Part shown: one piece after another, positions 61,578-64,000 of the stretch
Layout: each line of letters opens with the position of its first letter
Numbering within the stretch: position 1 is the stretch's first letter
Assembly: GCA_026874595.1 (NCBI GenBank)
Contig: CM049308.1
Location: forward strand, 71,892,624 to 71,956,623
From: Sipunculus nudus
Taxonomy: Eukaryota; Annelida; Sipuncula; Golfingiida; Sipunculidae
Direction of reading: 5' to 3'
DNA length: 64,000 nt
Notes under the pieces: model-generated
What the model saw: only the letters and a program-made list of their open reading frames with translations
Told to the model about the DNA's origin: nothing
The model's database searches: none
Position numbers and translations under genes: made by a program

Positions 61578-62923
61578 GGATAGACGTTTTACATTTAAAG
61601 TTAAAAAGATAAAGTACTGAAACATTCAAAATGGCTACAAAAATAACTATTACAATGATTAAAAAGGCGATTTCTGTCATTATATATAAGTCATAAAATA
61701 AAAATGTTTTATTAGACCATTGTGTTTTAGTTCAAATAGGATCTTTGAGTGGTATTTATCACCAACACAAACTCTTAGGGCACCCACATGAATATTGTAA
61801 CTGATCTATGGATTAGTTCATGCCTTAAAATAAGGGAATTTGTCGATAAGATGGAGACACAATATATAAGCCATCATGCCAGCATCCGGAATTCGAGGAA
61901 ACAAACTTTTCATGGTTTCCTTAACTTTTAATGAACGCAAGAATATTTTGAATAGTTGCCCTGTTAAAAGATTGTCGCCAATATGCTCACTATATAAGTA
62001 AAAGGAGGCTCTTTAATTATCTTTTGATAGTTACATGTACGCGTTTTTATATATGCTCAGTGATAATTATCCTATTACATGTATTTATTTGCTGAAAAAA
62101 GGTGGTTAAATAACTATAGGTATAAAGGATCTATAATCCTTGGATGATTATCCAAAACAGCTACTGCTGTTTATTTTGGCATCTTGTTTGTATTTTATTA
62201 ATATCCAAATGTGCTGAAGACACTTTTGGAACGTTAAAAGGTGGTAATATAAATTTAGTGTGAGGCATATAGGGGACCCCCTTACATTCCTGTCGAATAT
62301 GTATTATACCTTTAATTACCGATAAAACCTGTTAAAAGGAATTTGTGTTAGAGAGAACCACCTCCATTTATTTAATGCGACTTATGTATTCTTACCGACG
62401 CATATCCTTTGTAGGCACCTTGGAGGGTGTGCCTGTCAGGTTCCTGTCAGATCTGCAGATTGCTCAGCATAAATAGATAAATAGAGAATGGCACGCGTGT
62501 CAACGAGTTTTCGCCTTTCTTATCATACTGATGAAACCATATATGATAAAAGATATACTTTATGTCAGAATCATCTAATACTGTGACATTTTTAGAGCTG
62601 TACCTGAAGAATAGACAAGCTATTCCACATTAATTTTAAAGATTTATAATGGGTGCTTTTAATGTTATTTTACAGTTCGACAACCAACACATTGAAATCA
62701 TATATATGATAAATTTGTAAATTACTTTGGGTAACTTTTGATAATGACTTCCTTTTAGAGACTGGGCGGAAATGTGCTCCAAAGCAAGTACACAGTAAAC
62801 AGTGCTTCAGCTTATTAATATTTAATCCATTGGACCAGGGTAGAGCCTTATTTCCTGTATACCGCTTTTAAGAGTGCCCTTTATATTATATATCATTTTT
62901 GTGGTAATGAAAACTCAGAGAAG

Positions 62924-63047
62924 TAGAGGTGCGGACCGGACCACCTTCTTGCGATCCGGCCCTTCACTTAAGCGGTCCGGTCCTGGTCCAACCCACCTGT
63001 AGGCGGTCCGGTCCAATAAGTGGACCGGTCCAAGCGGTCCGGTCCTT
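62924..63047. mobile_element. hAT-like end with GGTCCGG subterminal repeats
   Basis: TAGAGGTGCGGACCGG at 62924 is followed by five or more GCGGTCCGGTCC or GGACCGG words in 120 bases, in both orientations. Dense short subterminal repeats next to a terminus of this kind are typical of hAT transposase binding regions. The matching right end was not found in the window. Confidence 0.5.
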
Positions 63048-63399
63048 TTATTAAAATATCATAAAAAAATAAAATAAATTACTTATATTTGTTCGAATGT
63101 TTACCAAAACCGAATATCATACACAGCAAAACGTGCAATAAATGTAAAATTTTAATCTATACTTGAATCGCAAGATCTGGATTTGAATTTTAATGACATT
63201 TTAAAATCACAACCTTTGTAAATAATTTATAAACTTTATTTATTTTACATGGATTGTACAACTAGTTATAATAACTAATACGAGGCACTCTCCGTGGCTC
63301 GGATGTTGGCGCTCACTATTCGGTAAGGGTGGAGGAAAATAATTTCACAACAGCGGGATATTTTGTGTTACTGTGTGGAGCATGGTGGTTAGAATATTA

Positions 63400-63650
63400 A
63401 TCAAATTGTGCAGGGTGGGGCGAGCTGATTTAAAGAATCTGTGGGCGAGGAATGGATGTGGGCTGACATTAGCTGATTAGCTTTGTAGTGGTTTAAGTGC
63501 GATTTGATATAGAAAACTAATTAATTTAATTTGCAGGGTGGGGCGAGCTGATTAAAAGAATTTGCTATGCGAGGATGGGTGCGGATTGACATTAGCTGAT
63601 TAGATATGTAGTGCTTTAAGTGCGATTTGATATAGCAACTCATTAATCTT
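63400..63650. repeat. Tandem duplication, 123-bp unit, two copies
   Basis: GCAGGGTGGGGCGAGCTGATT starts at 63410 and again at 63533. Both are followed by GAATNTG..GCGAGGA, TGACATTAGCTGATTAG and TTTAAGTGCGATTTGATATAG, then a TTAAT-rich end. Similarity is high, with a few small indels. Confidence 0.85.
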
Positions 63651-64000
63651 ATGTTAAGGTATTCAACGTATAGAAGTTGGTCTTATATACTGTGATACAC
63701 AGTGATACAGAGGAAAAGTATCAGCATTGTGCAACACAACAGGGGACAATAATCTAATATTGAAAATGTCACTTCAATCATGAGTTAATAACAAAAATGA
63801 CCCATTACTGTTACTCAGAGGAAAAAAATATAAAAAATAGGCGTATATATAATAATACTATTGCAGCTGCCATTGCTTTAAATACATTTTTCGTAGCTAA
63901 AGAGTCTTTCTTTGAGGGGTTAATTACCAATTGTTCATAACATGATTTGTTGGTTGAAACTAATTCTTTTAATTCATCTGTTTAGTCTGAAACTTGAAAC

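Noticed and set aside
1-64000. CRISPR array, operon or prophage
   Set aside because: Tandem repeats here have no regular unique spacers, and no bacterial-type gene clusters are present; the sequence is clearly eukaryotic.
1-64000. Further hammerhead motifs elsewhere
   Set aside because: Other CTGATGA or TCATCAG words (for example near 1210, 12563, 23580, 37481 and 62530) lack the paired GAAAC and helices.

Overview
This is a eukaryotic, AT-rich, repeat-dense stretch of genome, almost entirely intronic or intergenic. The long TA/GA/CT microsatellites, very short split exons, tRNA-derived SINE with a CTCCGG-type body, hAT-like ends, CR1/L2-like LINE remains and tandem-repeat-bearing dispersed elements fit a marine invertebrate, most likely a bivalve mollusc. 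The species cannot be named from sequence alone. There is no bacterial operon structure, CRISPR array, rRNA or convincing functional tRNA gene.

Coding content is thin. The best-supported gene piece is a pair of plus-strand exons at 44399-44428 (a 30-nt microexon) and 44992-45205. Joined in phase, they read as the middle of a MAM-type extracellular domain. The rest of that gene is not recognised in the window, so surrounding sequence may be its introns. Weaker candidate exons or unrecognised reading frames lie at 34391-34514 (+), 41931-42154 (-), 14628-14946 (-), 45582-45968 (-) and 53943-54096 (-).

Layout: 1-6450 is AT-rich with degenerate repeats. 6452-7213 is a dispersed repeat carrying a SINE. 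7430-12300 holds G-runs, microsatellites, a perfect palindrome and the first copy of a core-plus-hairpin repeat. 15.2 kb and 18.1 kb carry a minisatellite and a cluster of palindromic motifs. 22304-23576 is a foldback-like element, followed by a 42-bp minisatellite. 25.98-26.58 kb has compound microsatellites and a second, longer hairpin copy. 30.74-31.45 kb has an inverted-repeat element with two hammerhead-ribozyme-like folds. 32.28-34.02 kb is a 179-bp-repeat element, and 34.86-35.56 kb a second copy of the 6.45-kb repeat. 36-41.9 kb is plain. 44-45.2 kb carries the MAM exons, 47-48.7 kb a 58-bp minisatellite and hAT/LINE remains, and 49.3/51.4 kb a dispersed duplication. 54.4-56.4 kb is a nested stack (satellite, LINE in it, insertion in the LINE). 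The end has MITE/hAT-like ends and a tandem duplication.

The most unusual item is the inverted pair at 30807-31448. Each arm holds a 48-nt sequence with the hammerhead core CTGATGA...GAA and three helices, and the arms are almost identical (98/99). This matches what is known of Penelope-like retroelements and metazoan retrozymes.
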